Origin: Adiantum capillus-veneris
Lineage: Eukaryota > Streptophyta > Polypodiopsida > Polypodiales > Pteridaceae
Assembly: GCA_014529385.2 (NCBI GenBank)
Contig: CM043943.1
Coordinates: 103,822,355 to 103,886,354 of the forward strand
Reading direction: 5' to 3'
DNA length: 64,000 nucleotides
Shown here: in pieces, positions 21,033 to 31,072 of the stretch
Layout of the letters: the number at the start of each line of letters is the position of its first letter
Position numbering within the stretch: position 1 is the first letter of the stretch
Program-made: the position numbers and the translations under genes
The notes under the pieces: model-generated
The model's database searches: none
Told to the model about the DNA's origin: nothing
The model's input: the letters and a program-made list of their open reading frames with translations, nothing else

Positions 21033-23243
21033 CTACTGAATCTCCATATCATTGTCGTAGTCAAGGTCATCAGCGACATATGAGGCCTCGCGAGGCTCGC
21101 ATTGAGTCTCGAAGTCCTCCTCTAGCTCCTCCAAAAGTGTCTCGGCCATAGATGGATTCTCTTGTGCCATCTCCCACTCAGTGAAGGGATCTGCCTTGTG
21201 TGTGACGCTCTTGGCAAGCATGTGCAAGTTAGCGCTCACAAACACCAAATCATTGGCCCTCTGAACCCCAAGGTGATTCCTCTTCTTAGAGGCAATGTGG
21301 CTGTACACACTCCATAGTTGCTCCATGCAACTAGTGGTAATGCTTGGCTAAGGACACGAACAGCCAAGCGCTACAAATGTGGGACATCTCCTCCATAGTC
21401 CTCCCACCACAAAACCGAGCCAATCTTGTTGCGATCAACCTGTGCATCTACAAATCCATAGGAGCCCTTATTTTGCCTGTAGTTGAGTAGCTCGTCTCTA
21501 ATCTTGCGCCTAGTCTCACTGCTAGGCCCAAGGCGCAACAATGCAAGCCGCCATCCTTTGCTCACCTCCTTGTCGGTCTCTTGACGCCTTCCTTGAAACT
21601 CAGGGTCAAGCACATAAGCTGCCACATGAAGTGGAGAGTAGTATCCATTCCACCTCGACTCACACAAGCCATGAATCTCTGCATACTGAACAGAGTCAGG
21701 CACAAGCTTCTCAAGTGTCTCTATCATCCAATCCATGGCTTCGTAGACTTTGTCGATGCATGGCTGCAAGCCCATCCACAACTCGAAGTAGGTGTAGAAT
21801 AGGCTTGACCATGGCGTCAAGAGTCTTCACCTCCTCTCACCAAGTGGCGTCGTTGGCCCATTCTCGGCATTTCAATCCTATTGCTGATGTAGACTCCGGC
21901 ATGGCCTGGAACTCATCACTGAGAAAGAGGCCCCTTGAGGCTCCACCACATGTAGACAAGCGGCCTGGCATAAGCCAATTGAATGCAAATCTTGTCTTTG
22001 AATATTTGAGCAAGGACAAGTGGCTCCTCTTTGAGAACTCATGGCGCACTTTTTGATGGTTGAGCACAAAGGAGACAATTTGAGAGGCGTCATCAATGGG
22101 TGGGTGAAATCCATGACAAGCCCCCTATGTCCTTGAGGAGGTTTTTGAGGCAATGCACCATGCAAAATGTGACATGGATGCTAGGATACATGCCCTCAAT
22201 GATAGCCCCGGCTGCCCTATTTGACGCCTCTCCATCTGCATTTATAGAAAGGACATTCTCCAGGCCGGTGATCTCTATGGTGCTTGTCCACTCCGCAGCA
22301 AGCATCTCCGCGGCCTTGCCACTATCAGATGCATCATGTGACTCCACAAAGTACATCTCCCCCCGAGAGTAGGCCACCACTCCGTGGATGGTGGACCGCT
22401 TACGGGTGTCGCTCCATCCATCTACAAGGAGAGAGACACCATTGGTCTCCCAGAACTCCTTTGTTGCTTGGGTTGCTTGCTCCATGGCAAGCTTCTCTTT
22501 GTCAAGGAGGGTGGTGCGAAGCCTCTCCGATGAAGGTGGCACATAAGAGGAGCCATATTCCCCTATTTCGTAACCATGGTTTGAAAGTATGGAGACCTAT
22601 CCACACAAAATGAGCATGTTGTGTTAGTATGGAGAGTCGGAGTCCAGACCCCATAATGAATACAAAATGGGAAATTGCAATGTGCATATGCCAAGGGAAA
22701 CTCACCGCGAAGCATGGAAGGCAATGTGGTCGTGGAAGAAGAATCGGGCAACTGACCTATCTACCTCTTCTTTCAATTTAGGATTCCAATTTTCGTTGAG
22801 GGTGCTTTGGCGATGCGCAATGGAAGAGAACGGTGTAGATGCATTTGTCTTGAACGCTTGAGAGGTGGAGTCAAGGTTTGCCTCCCTTTGCTCTCGCGGT
22901 GTCGCCGTGGCCCGTGGCGGAGGGATCAATGGCAACAAAACGGCCCCTCTTGGCCGCTTCCGCGACCTCATACACCGCGAGCTTCTCAAGAAGCTCCAAC
23001 CTCTTCTCGGGAGACACTCGAGGGTAAACTTCACCTCGTGATGGGTTCATGAAGAAGATGGGCTCGCACTTTGTTTGCACCACCCATTCTCCTGTATGGG
23101 CATAGCTTGCACGTCCATGGTCTTGCACCACCACCTTTACCACACGCGTTAGAGTCGACTTCATCACACCACGACCATGTTTGCACGGCGGACCTCCTTC
23201 GAGAAGAGCCGGCTTGAGAAGTGGAATTAGCTTGAGATGACAT
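21033..23243 (-). pseudogene. hAT transposase (BED finger, DUF659, C-terminal dimerisation domain)
   Basis: The transposase would cut and paste the hAT element. It starts with the ATG at 23243 (MSSQANSTSQAG). A BED zinc finger (WTCKLCPYRRMGGANKVRAH) lies at about 23050-23110. DUF659 (22093-22542) has VSLLVDGWSDTRKRSTIHGV and MVHCLKNLLKDIG. The RNase-H-like C-terminal part shows ESRWNGYYSPLHVAAYVLDP (about 21640). The dimerisation region shows LWSVYSHIASKKRNHLG (about 21270). A likely spliceosomal intron lies at 22597-22705. A TAG after the splice (near 22570), a TGA near 21835 and a frameshift near 21805 inactivate it. Its stop is at 21033. Confidence 0.85.
22597..22705 (-). other. Probable intron in the hAT transposase
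   Basis: On the minus strand the donor is CGCG/GTGAGT and the acceptor TGTGGATAG/GTCTCC. Removing 109 bases joins FFFHDHIAFHASR to SPYFQTMV, which matches the usual order of DUF659 transposases. The inside is T-rich near the acceptor. Confidence 0.65.
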
Positions 23244-23752
23244 GATGGTGGAGAGAGAGTAGAGCTAAGAGGAGAGCTTGTGTGGAGACAGAGTAGAGGA
23301 GAGCTTCAAAGTTGAGAGGTAGAAGAGGGAGAGAGTGGGTAGAGAGACTCAAGAGTCAAGGGTAGAGCTTGAGCGCCCGAAGGTAGACCGTATGGCGTAG
23401 AGTCTAGATAGTAGACGGTAGAGAGGAGAGGCTTGTCACTTGAGCCTTCATGGAACTTGAGAGACCCAAAGGCCCAAGGGTGCTTTTATAGCCTCCCGAG
23501 GGCCAAAGCCCCCCCAAAAAAATAGACGTTGGCTGCCTCTGTCCTTTAAAAACGGTCTTTTTTTCAACATTTAAAAATCTGCCCGTTCCCGGCCGTCCCC
23601 ATCCGTCCCCGGTCCGCGGCAGCCTGCGTTCCCGCCGGTCGGATGAAAATCCATACGTTCCCTGCCATTCCCCTCCGTCCCCGGCCCGGTTACAACCGTT
23701 ATGCGTCCCTAGGCCCCGTCCCCTCCGTCCTCTATAAATATGCCAAATACCC

Positions 23753-25608
23753 TGACAATGCAACCGAAGTTTGCCAATGACAAGTGTAATGGCTATGTCC
23801 CGTCCGAGTGCCGCTAGAGCTGCCTCTGCTTGTGGTCCCATCCGATCGGATGTAATCTCGAGCCAAGCCGCCAATTCAGGTGAAATGAAGTTGGCCTTGG
23901 CTCCTCCATCAAAGAAAATCAGGGCTTCTTGATCTTTCACTTTGCCCCAAGCTCGGCAAAGTTCTATATTTTGATTAATCGTGCTTGGGTCAGTATCCAT
24001 GCAATCTGGAACCAATCCTCTTGCCTTTTGTGCCACGTTCCTCTGTTGCTCTCAAACTCTCTCGCTTGTCTTCATTCTGTTCTTGCTGTTCCTTTTTAGG
24101 GCACTTCGCGGAGACGTGCCCATGTTCCCCACATCCAAAACACTTCCCCTCTTTGATGTAGTTGGCCCTCTCTCGAAGAGTGAGCCGGGGTCATGAATCC
24201 TTGTCTTTCTTTTCTTGGGAACTTTTTCTCTTTCTACGTTCATTTTGGAAGTCTGTTGGGTTCTTTGAGTCAAAATCTCATCAGTGGGGTAAGTCAAATT
24301 GCTCAAATGTATCGCAAAACCCTGTTTCGCATGACCCATAATTCTTGAATAGAATTTGACTTTTGTTCCAAGCAGTAGTCTCGGATCTCTGTAGGAAGTC
24401 CGCAGCAAAACCGCTCAATCTGTTCTTTAAATGAGACCTTCTTAAATGAAGAGGCTGGTAGAAAAGAGTTCCAAAATCTCTCGCAATAACGTCCAAAGAA
24501 TCTCCCTTGGTCATCTGAAGATGATTCCGAGAAGATCGTATATCTCGTTCGTACTCCCGAATCAGCTAAGAAGAAATAAAAAGCCTTTTGAATTTCAACA
24601 ATTTAATTGGAGCTTCCTTTCTTAGAAGAAGGGTGGACCACCATGTTCGAGCATTTCCCTTGAAGAAAGATGTAGCCCTCCTAATCTTGGAGTGCTTTGA
24701 GTAATGCCCTCGAGAGAAAGCTATGTCACACTGCTGTATGAAGGCCAAAGCCCTCAGAGCGTCCCGGAATCCAGAAAAAGAGTCAAACTTAATTGACTGT
24801 CCACCTTCTTTGAATTCTTTTACTTTCTTGCTTTTATCTTCGAGGAAGTCTAATTGGTTGGCTTAGTACAAATGCTTCTTCTTTGCATAAAACATGTGAT
24901 CTTCGGAGTCCAAACTGTCTGAGGATGACACCTCTGTAGAACTGTCAGAACTGGGCAAAATTTAGGCTTCTTTGCCTTTTCTTGCCCTTTCCGAAGCTTT
25001 GCTTTTTGCTTCGCTTTTTGCCTTTTCTGTCTTCTTCACTCGAGTGAGAAGAGCTAGAAGAACTGCCAGAAGAAGAAGAAGAAGAAGAAGAAGAACTGGG
25101 TAGTCCTTCAAATCGTACACGCTTCTTTTGCTTTCTTGCCAATGCAAAAGAAGATTGATGGCCCAAATAACCCGTCCCTTTCTTGTGCTTTTTATCGTGC
25201 TTATTGGATTTGTTGTTTGCGTCCAAAAGCCGGGTCATCTGTGTCTAAACCACCTCTTGTAATTCTTGCTCTGTAAACATCCTCGGAGAAGGAGGTTTCT
25301 TGATTGCCGATTTAATGGGTGGTTCTATGGCCTCTTTAATGGGTGTGAACTTCTGCGTAAAGGCTGGTGTGTACTTCTGCGAGGGATTGCTGAGACAAAA
25401 AATTTGCAAATTTTGGATCCTTTGCAATTTTAATCGTTTGCTTTGTTGCCTCGTTAACTAATTGTTGACGTTCCATTTCTTCAATCTCGAACTGAGTAGG
25501 CCAAGGTGGGCCGTACTCTTCTTCTGATTGCTCATGAGAATCTTCTTCGTGATCTCCTCCCGCATTCGCAGATGCAGAAGAAGTCGACTATTTCTGGTTG
25601 GAATCCAT
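23753..25608 (-). pseudogene. Element E gag and protease N-terminus
   Basis: Gag starts at the ATG at 25608 (MDSNQK), equivalent to copies A and B. The Ser-rich tract is at 25050-25110 and the Lys-rich FALARKQKKRVRFEGLP just before it. Capsid core ARTWWSTLLLRKEAPIK lies at about 24600-24680. The zinc knuckle CFGCGEHGHVSAKC can be read near 24130 in a shifted frame. The protease begins with QEALIFFDGGAKANFISPEL (about 23890-23950); here the active site is D-G-G-A, closer to functional DSGA/DTGA than in copies A and B. The hAT insertion cuts the protease at 23744. Frameshifts occur at about 24050 and 24500. Confidence 0.85.
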
Positions 25609-25644
25609 AAGTGCCATGAGAAAAGGATCAGATTTCCCGGTCGC

Positions 25645-25657
25645 GCTTTGATACCAC
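25645..25657 (-). other. Element E primer binding site
   Basis: The minus strand reads GTGGTATCAAAGC next to the 5' LTR, one base different from the tRNA-Met consensus. Confidence 0.85.
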
Positions 25658-26199
25658 TGTAACAAACTTGGACACCCCAAGTCAAGATTCTACCGCGACA
25701 CAATAGAGAATCGCTTCAAAATAGTTCACAAAATTGACACAGCCCGGAGTAGTTCCATGCCCAAAGGTATTGGCCCCAAAGATTGGCGCCCCTTTCGGTA
25801 TTTCTTTTTGTATTAATCTGAGTTCAAAGTACAAGAGAGTAGGCAAGTGCTCACTCTCAGACTTTGCGTCCAGATGCTCTGAGAAGTGAGGCCCTGCCTA
25901 CTTATTTATTAGTACAAGGGATGCCCAAAAGCAGAGCCCCAAAAATCTCTACACCGAAAATCTTCTTCATCTCAAAAGCAATTTGCCCAAAAGCTGCCAT
26001 AAAAATCAGCCAACGCAATTTACGGAAATCCATATAGGCTGCCACGTCATCAACGCTGTGAAAAGTGGGATTCCGTAGGGTTTTCCACGTCAGCCTGCCA
26101 GCGCATTTTGCAGGGGTCCGTACTGCTGCCACGTGGCATTTCTACCGCAGTCACCGTGTGTGTGTGTTTGGAAGCCTGCCACGTCACCAGTTTGTGACA
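25658..26199 (-). repeat. Element E 5' LTR (right)
   Basis: 542 bp with TGTAACAAACTTGG and AGTTTGTGACA ends; it pairs with 18048-18594, including a short (GT)n near 26155-26168. Confidence 0.88.
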
Positions 26200-26329
26200 T
26201 ATACCAATCACACCAGGCCTTCAAGGTAATCAAAAAGAGACCTCTTGAGAGATGTCTAAAGACTGCAAGTTGTAATCTACTAGGGTTTCCGCGGCAAGCA
26301 TTTTAGGATACCCCCCTCTGCCAGAAGCT

Positions 26330-26470
26330 GCTAGAAACCATATAACTTTAGGCAAAAATTTTCTTGAAAGCTTGCCAAGTCCTTGGAGTGTGCGGCTTGG
26401 TAGCTATAGACATCCACCACTGCATGGCACTACCTCTGAGAAGAACAGCGGCTTGAAAAAAAACAAAAAA
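26330..26470 (-). pseudogene. gypsy gag fragment (capsid core)
   Basis: The minus strand reads FQAAVLLRGSAMQWWMSIAT followed by TWQAFKKIF, the typical retrotransposon capsid signature (LRGSAxxWW...TWxxFK). It differs from the ARTWWSTLLL capsid of copies A, B and E, so it derives from another gypsy family. No start or end is preserved. Confidence 0.65.
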
Positions 26471-26559
26471 TCCTTGATCCTTCTTTGCAAGTGATCTTTA
26501 TGGCTTATGCCCTGTAAGATAGAGCGTTGAAGACAGGAGCACGCCCGATGCACGATGAA

Positions 26560-27021
26560 GTAAGGGTGGGAGTGGCTAATAAGTTTGGGGTCAGGACAGA
26601 AAGATTCTTTAATAAAATTTCCAAAAGGCCTTTGGCCATAAAAAGCAGTTACATGAAAATCTTTCTAACTCAAAAGCAAGTCGCCCAAAAGAAGGTGCTC
26701 AAAAAGTTTCCCAACGTAAATTACGAAAATCTGTACAGTGCCACGTCAGCACATGTCAATGCAAAACGCGGAAATCCATACACTGCTAAGTCAGCACCTA
26801 TCAGCTTGAAATTCAGGCATCCATACAGTTGCCACGTCATCATGTCAGCATAAAATGCGGGATTCCGTGTAGCTCTGCCACAACATCAATCTTTACGCCA
26901 TTCTGTGTGTTGGTGAAACTTCTTCTGCTGCTTCTGCTTCTTCTAGGGTTTAGGCCCCTTGGCCGGGATCTGCAAGTCAGCTCCGTTCTTCAGTGGCTTG
27001 ACACGTCAACAATTTGTGACA
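26560..27021 (-). repeat. Truncated LTR related to the A/E families
   Basis: It contains AAAAGCAAGTCGCCCAAAAG, ACGAAAATCTGTACAGTGCCACGTCA and the end GACACGTCAACAATTTGTGACA, matching the right-hand part of the E-type LTR. The left part is lost, and no polypurine tract follows, so it is a rearranged end. Confidence 0.65.
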
Positions 27022-27063
27022 GTTAGCCTCGTTGAAATGCTACATCTCTAAAAATAAGTCTTA

Positions 27064-27600
27064 ATGGAAGTAATATTTGAGTTTGCTTGCAACAAAACTA
27101 TTCATAATTCAAAGAGGAAGACACCATTTCAGATTATCAAGGGTGGCAAGAAGGTTCCTATCTTGTGCACCAAAGACAAAATATTATGGGCAAATCGTTT
27201 TGTACAGGATCAAGAAATTGCTGCCAAGGTTAAGGAGGCTTTGCAACAAAAGTCTCAAGAATAGTATAAGGCAGCAAACAAGCTTCACCGTGACTTGCAG
27301 TCGAAGGAAGATGACTGGTGTTTCTTATGTTTGAAAAGGCACGCCTTAGAAAAAGTAGGTAAGGAGTTTTTTTCCACATCTAAGTATGCAATACTATGGG
27401 CCCTCCCAGATTTCAAAAAAGATCAACAATGTAGTCTTTAGACGTCAGATACTTGGAAGATTCACAATGCAGTTCATGTGAGTCTATTGAGACCTATCAA
27501 AGGTGAAGTGCCAGAGGACAAGGAGCAAGAGGAGCAACCAAAGGTAAGGAGATTCTTTTACATGAGCAGGTCCTAGCACACAAGGAAAGGAAAGAGAAGG
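27064..27600 (+). pseudogene. Integrase C-terminal fragment of the chromovirus family, plus orientation
   Basis: The + strand encodes FEFACNKTIHNSKRKTPFQI, VKEALQQKSQE, LHRDLQSKEDDW and TWKIHNAVHVSLLRPIKGEV, colinear with the integrase end of copies A and B (EFAYNNTIHSSTEKTP ... [13 protein letters not shown]). An in-frame stop follows QKSQE and further frame changes occur after it. No catalytic part is left. Confidence 0.8.
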
Positions 27601-27619
27601 GAAGGCTAGTCCAAGTAAA

Positions 27620-27850
27620 TCTAACATTTCATTCTACGCAAACTGTGACAAAGGAGTAGAGTGGCTCCCCTCTTGTGTAGCATGCACTGCCCCAGATTCA
27701 ACCTACTTATTTGACGTGCATTTTTGGAATAATTGGTGCTAAACCAAATCTGGCAAGGTAAAGCGGTGGTATCTGAGGAGTATCTACCAAGTCCTTCTCC
27801 TCTCTCCACTTTGCATCAAGAGCAGGATAGTTTCTAAACTTTGCCAAGTA
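27620..27850 (-). pseudogene. Chromodomain fragment, minus orientation, facing the previous piece
   Basis: The minus strand reads LAKFRNYPALDAKWREE, matching [18 protein letters not shown] of the chromovirus chromodomains, followed by the conserved 3' tail (complement of TTGTGTAGCATGCACTGCCCCAGAT). It lies tail to tail with the integrase fragment at 27064-27600, so an inversion has occurred between integrase and chromodomain. Confidence 0.7.
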
Positions 27851-27859
27851 TTTATACTC

Positions 27860-28112
27860 TACTGCTTCTCACAAGTCTAGGGCACTTCCTTGTATGGCTA
27901 GTGTCTCCGGGCTAGCCACCCATAGCATAGGTTGTACCTTGTCCGGCCGCCCGAGTTTGGGGCCGGCCGTCCACTTAGTTGGGCGCCCACCTTTGGCACT
28001 CATATATATGGGACCAGGGGGGTACACATTTCATATATCATCTGATCATAGTACGGGTCTCTTGCTCTGGTAGTCAATGGGGGGTTCATCGCCCCCTCTT
28101 CCCCATACCAGC

Positions 28113-28173
<61 letters not shown>

Positions 28174-28190
28174 GCACATGCGCGCACTCA
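27860..28190 (+). repeat. LTR-like repeat unit 1 with internal (TC)n
   Basis: It shares with 28210-28597 the blocks GGCTAGTGTCTCCGGGCT, ATAGCATAGGTTGTACCTTG, CTCATATATATGGG, TCATATATCATCTGATCATA and CGCCCCCTCTTCCCCATACCA, then (TC)n at 28114-28170. A third copy with a primer site lies at 62103-62485, so this is probably an LTR. The 5' end is worn. Confidence 0.65.
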
Positions 28191-28209
28191 CAACCCAAGG
28201 TGGCGTATG

Positions 28210-28491
28210 TGTTAAATTTACACCACTTTACTGCTTCACACAGGTCTAGGGCACTTCATTGTACGGCTAGTGTCTCCGGGCTGGCCACCCATAGCATAGG
28301 TTGTACCTTGTCCAACCACCCGAGTTTGGGGTTGGCCGCCCACTTGAGTTGGACACCCACCTTGGGCACTCATATATATGGGGCCAGGGGGTACACATTT
28401 CATATATCATCTGATCATAGCACGGATCTCTTGCTCCGGTAGTCAGTGGGGGGCCTGATCGCCCCCTCTTCCCCATACCAGTGTTTGTGTC

Positions 28492-28573
<82 letters not shown>

Positions 28574-28597
28574 CACACGCGTGCTCTCATATGAAAT
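28210..28597 (+). repeat. LTR-like repeat unit 2 with internal (TC)n
   Basis: It begins TGTTAAATTTACACCAC (compare TGTTAGACTTACATCAC at 62103) and carries a longer (TC)n at 28495-28569. It ends near GTGCTCTCATA. Units 1 and 2 lie head to tail, as expected for duplicated or solo LTRs. No internal region follows. Confidence 0.65.
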
Positions 28598-28724
28598 AGA
28601 GTCAACCAATTTCTCTTCGACATTTTTGGGATGCTGACAAGGTGACAAAACTCTGCCGACTGACTTTAGATGTGTGAATGTTATGGTTGAAATTTTTCAA
28701 GGACAGATTGATTCACATACTCTT

Positions 28725-28728
<4 letters not shown>

Positions 28729-28784
<56 letters not shown>
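28729..28784 (+). repeat. (AG)n microsatellite
   Basis: An uninterrupted AG dinucleotide run of about 56 bases. Many shorter AGAGAG motifs continue to about 29110 in the surrounding purine-rich DNA. Confidence 0.95.
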
Positions 28785-28786
<2 letters not shown>

Positions 28787-29540
28787 GTAAATTCTAGAGA
28801 AAAAAACAGGATAGATTTTTAGAGAGAGAAAATTCTACGAGGGAAGAGAGAAAGTTAAAGAGGTAAATTTTAGGTTTTACAAAGAGAGAATCAGCACCCT
28901 GTAGTGAAAGAAGAGAGAATCTATAGAGAAAGTCATTGTGCGGCTCGGAAGATTCTTGCTATGACTTGGACTTTGGGAGGGACCATCCTTTCTATAAGAG
29001 AGTCTGTGTCTCCATAAATATAGAATGATCAATTACCTGCCCAGTCTAGACAGAGAGACCAGAATGCCTAAAATCCACCATAGAGAGAGTGGCTCTCAAC
29101 GCTCCTCGAGTCTCAAGGTGAGAGATATGCAAAACTCTCTCTTCTTGAACTATGACGCATCCTGAGATATGGTTATCGATCACCATGGTGCAATTCTCCA
29201 AATATAAAGCGAGCTTCAACTTTGAAATCTCTAGGTCCCTAAAACTACATCACATTCAACAAGTTGCAAAAGAGCAAAGTGATGATCAAAATCAACATTT
29301 TGAAGACCAAGGGGTCTCTATGCTTACTGCAAAACCCATTATAGGCAAAGCTGGTGATGGATTACTCTGGATAGGTTCACTCAACACATCGTCTAAACTA
29401 CCTCAATCAAACAAAACCACAAAATGATATTGTATGCAATACAGTTTAACGTATTAGTGTGAAATTGGCACATACTCCAAGGTTTACCAGGATTTGTGAA
29501 TACCTGTGTCTGTGTCTGCATCCTTCTCCATCTGTGGAGG
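28785..29540. other. Non-coding or unresolved stretch downstream of the MORN gene
   Basis: No recognisable coding sequence. A 91-codon open frame on the + strand (29152-29427) has no known motif and may be chance. If the MORN gene continues, its later exons should be here or further left on the minus strand, but I could not identify any. Confidence 0.4.
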
Positions 29541-29652
29541 TTTACAGAGATCATCTCTATTGCAAAAATACTGCCCTAGGCTTACCTATAAATGACAAGA
29601 GACCCATGCCTCCTATAGTACGAGAGAAACATTTGATGAGGGGAAAACGTAC

Positions 29653-30523
29653 ATGCAAACCAATTCCATGTCTTCGACCTCGCAGCCAGTCTCCACAATA
29701 AAAAGAGCCGTCCTTGTACTTCATCCAGCCACGGCCCCGCCGCTGATTGTTTCTTAACTCACCTCTATATTCCTGTTCATGCACGAAACAAACACACTTT
29801 GCTGAGTAGATATGAAAAAGACTCAAGAAAAAAATCCAGTTCCTTTTAAAACCCTCAACAAATCCTGACAGCAACCAGAAAACTAGGTGCCTTCAAAAGC
29901 TACATTTTTTTGATAAATAATCATCATCATCTGCTGATTTGTTTTCAATCGTACCTCACCATTCGTGTAAAAAACGGACCCAAATCCAGTCTTGCTACCA
30001 TATGACCATTCGCCATTGTAAACCATGTGCATTTTTCCAGAGACAGGGTGAGGTATGTGGTGTTGACCCAGGCCATGCGGTAGGCCACCAAGCATGTCGC
30101 CAATGTAAAAACCTCCAGAGTTGCCTTGCAAGATAAAATGACCCTGTGCATCGCAAAATGGGGAAACGGGAAGAGCACGATGAGCTAGCTGATGAAGTTT
30201 CCTGGGATGCTCTTCTTTGTTGTGTGCACGGAGGGCCCGTTGGACGCGAACAAGAGATGGAGGGTGAATATCTGGGTGGAATGCAGAGGGAGGGTTCGTG
30301 AGAACAATTCGAGCACCCCGCCTTGGCTTTTTAGGGTTGGCCTGTTCATTTGGAGATGACGCGTTTGCCTTCTTTACGGATGGATTGCTCCTTGTGGAAG
30401 AGAAGGGTGATGATGACTCGGTGGGGGGTGGCGAGGGTTCTGTTGCAAGTGCTGGAGCTCCTGCCACAAAAAGAGACACGGGAGGCGACACATTTTCACC
30501 TTCAGCATTCGCAGCTTCTGCCC

Positions 30524-30527
<4 letters not shown>
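29653..30527 (-). CDS. MORN-repeat protein, exons 1 and 2
   Basis: MORN repeats are short beta-hairpin units used in membrane-linked or axonemal scaffold proteins. Exon 1 is 30527-29955: the ATG at 30527 (MGAEAANAEGENVSPP) was chosen because upstream codons are only the (GA)n-encoded Arg-Glu run. It encodes 191 residues, with a disordered Pro/Ser/Lys N-terminus (about 1-90) and then MORN units YIGDMLGGLPHGLG and YNGEWSYGSKTGFGSVFYTN. The donor is GAG/GTACGA. Exon 2 is 29772-29653 (acceptor GAACAG/GAA, donor CAT/GTACGT; 40 codons, phase 0) and continues with EYRGELRNNQRRGRGWMKY and FYCGDWLRGRRHGIGLH. The joined frame has no stop. Further exons are expected but not seen. It could be a host protein of the MORN1 or radial-spoke-head type; the exact family is uncertain. 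Confidence 0.78.

Positions 30528-30559
<32 letters not shown>
30527..30559 (-). repeat. (GA)n in the 5' leader of the MORN gene
   Basis: The (TC)n on the + strand is (GA)n in the sense strand and ends directly at the chosen start codon. (GA)n leaders are common in plant 5' UTRs. Confidence 0.8.
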
Positions 30560-30565
<6 letters not shown>

Positions 30566-31065
30566 CTATTCCCCAACACAATCGCGCAGCGCGCTCTCTC
30601 AGACACAAGAGATACCAAAGGTGGTAGCTGCCCCAAATTGATCCACGTGGCATGTTTTAAAAAAGCGACCACCACAAATATACACTTTTTGTTCTCTAAT
30701 GAGAGGTGAGAGAGTGTGGAGACCCGCTGAATCATAGGTTGGGTTCACACAAGTTCGACTATATCCCTCGCTAAAAGTTCTACCTCCGTCCTCTTCGTTC
30801 ACATAGAGCGGCAGCACAAACATTCAAAATAGCTATGGGTGATGGCATGGGGGAAGAACCAAAGGCTTCCATCCAGTGCATCAAAGATCAACTACCATCC
30901 CCACGTTTCACGTTGAAAAGTTGGGTGGAACGTTTTCTCTTTCGAGGGGAGGACTCGCCCATCGGGTGGTGGGTGAGGAACTCCAAAACTTCTTTTTGCT
31001 CCAATCACTGAGCACCGATGTTCTACCACGCCCCGTCCCCTTTTTCTATTGCCTCCCCATCTGTG
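30560..31065. other. Upstream region of the MORN gene
   Basis: Presumed promoter and leader of the MORN gene, followed by DNA without recognisable features. I see no clear TATA box. Element F begins at about 31070. Confidence 0.4.
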
Positions 31066-31072
31066 ATCGATG

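Larger units (their letters stand above)
20636..23744 (-). mobile_element. hAT transposon nested in element E
   Basis: About 3.1 kb of DNA breaks the protease of E. AAATACC flanks both sides (20629-20635 and 23745-23751); hAT elements make 8-bp duplications, so one mismatch is assumed. Without the insert, E reads on as in copies A and B (GTTTGCCAATG region). Near the left end the + strand has GGGGACNGGGACGGGGACGGGG repeats (20650-20700); near the right end the inverted form CCGTCCCCATCCGTCCCC (23590-23730) is present. Subterminal inverted repeats of this kind are typical of hAT elements. The terminal inverted repeats themselves are short or worn and could not be fixed. Confidence 0.82.
18048..26199 (-). 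mobile_element. Element E: older chromovirus copy carrying a nested hAT
   Basis: Minus-strand relative of A and B with LTRs 18048-18594 and 25658-26199, a primer site, gag, protease, RT and RNase H. The integrase core and chromodomain are gone: the sequence passes from the polypurine tract (18595) to the H2C2 finger (about 18640) within some 40 bp. A hAT transposon sits in the protease. No 5-bp target duplication is visible (CGCAA on the left, TATAC on the right). The left LTR has lost its terminal TG, in line with greater age. Confidence 0.88.

Noticed and set aside
18043..26204. Target-site duplication for element E
   Set aside because: CGCAA and TATAC do not match; the left LTR end is mutated, so no duplication can be claimed.
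28000..28648. Open frames with long Ser-Leu or Arg-Glu runs on both strands
   Set aside because: They are translations of (TC)n/(GA)n microsatellites inside LTR-like repeats.
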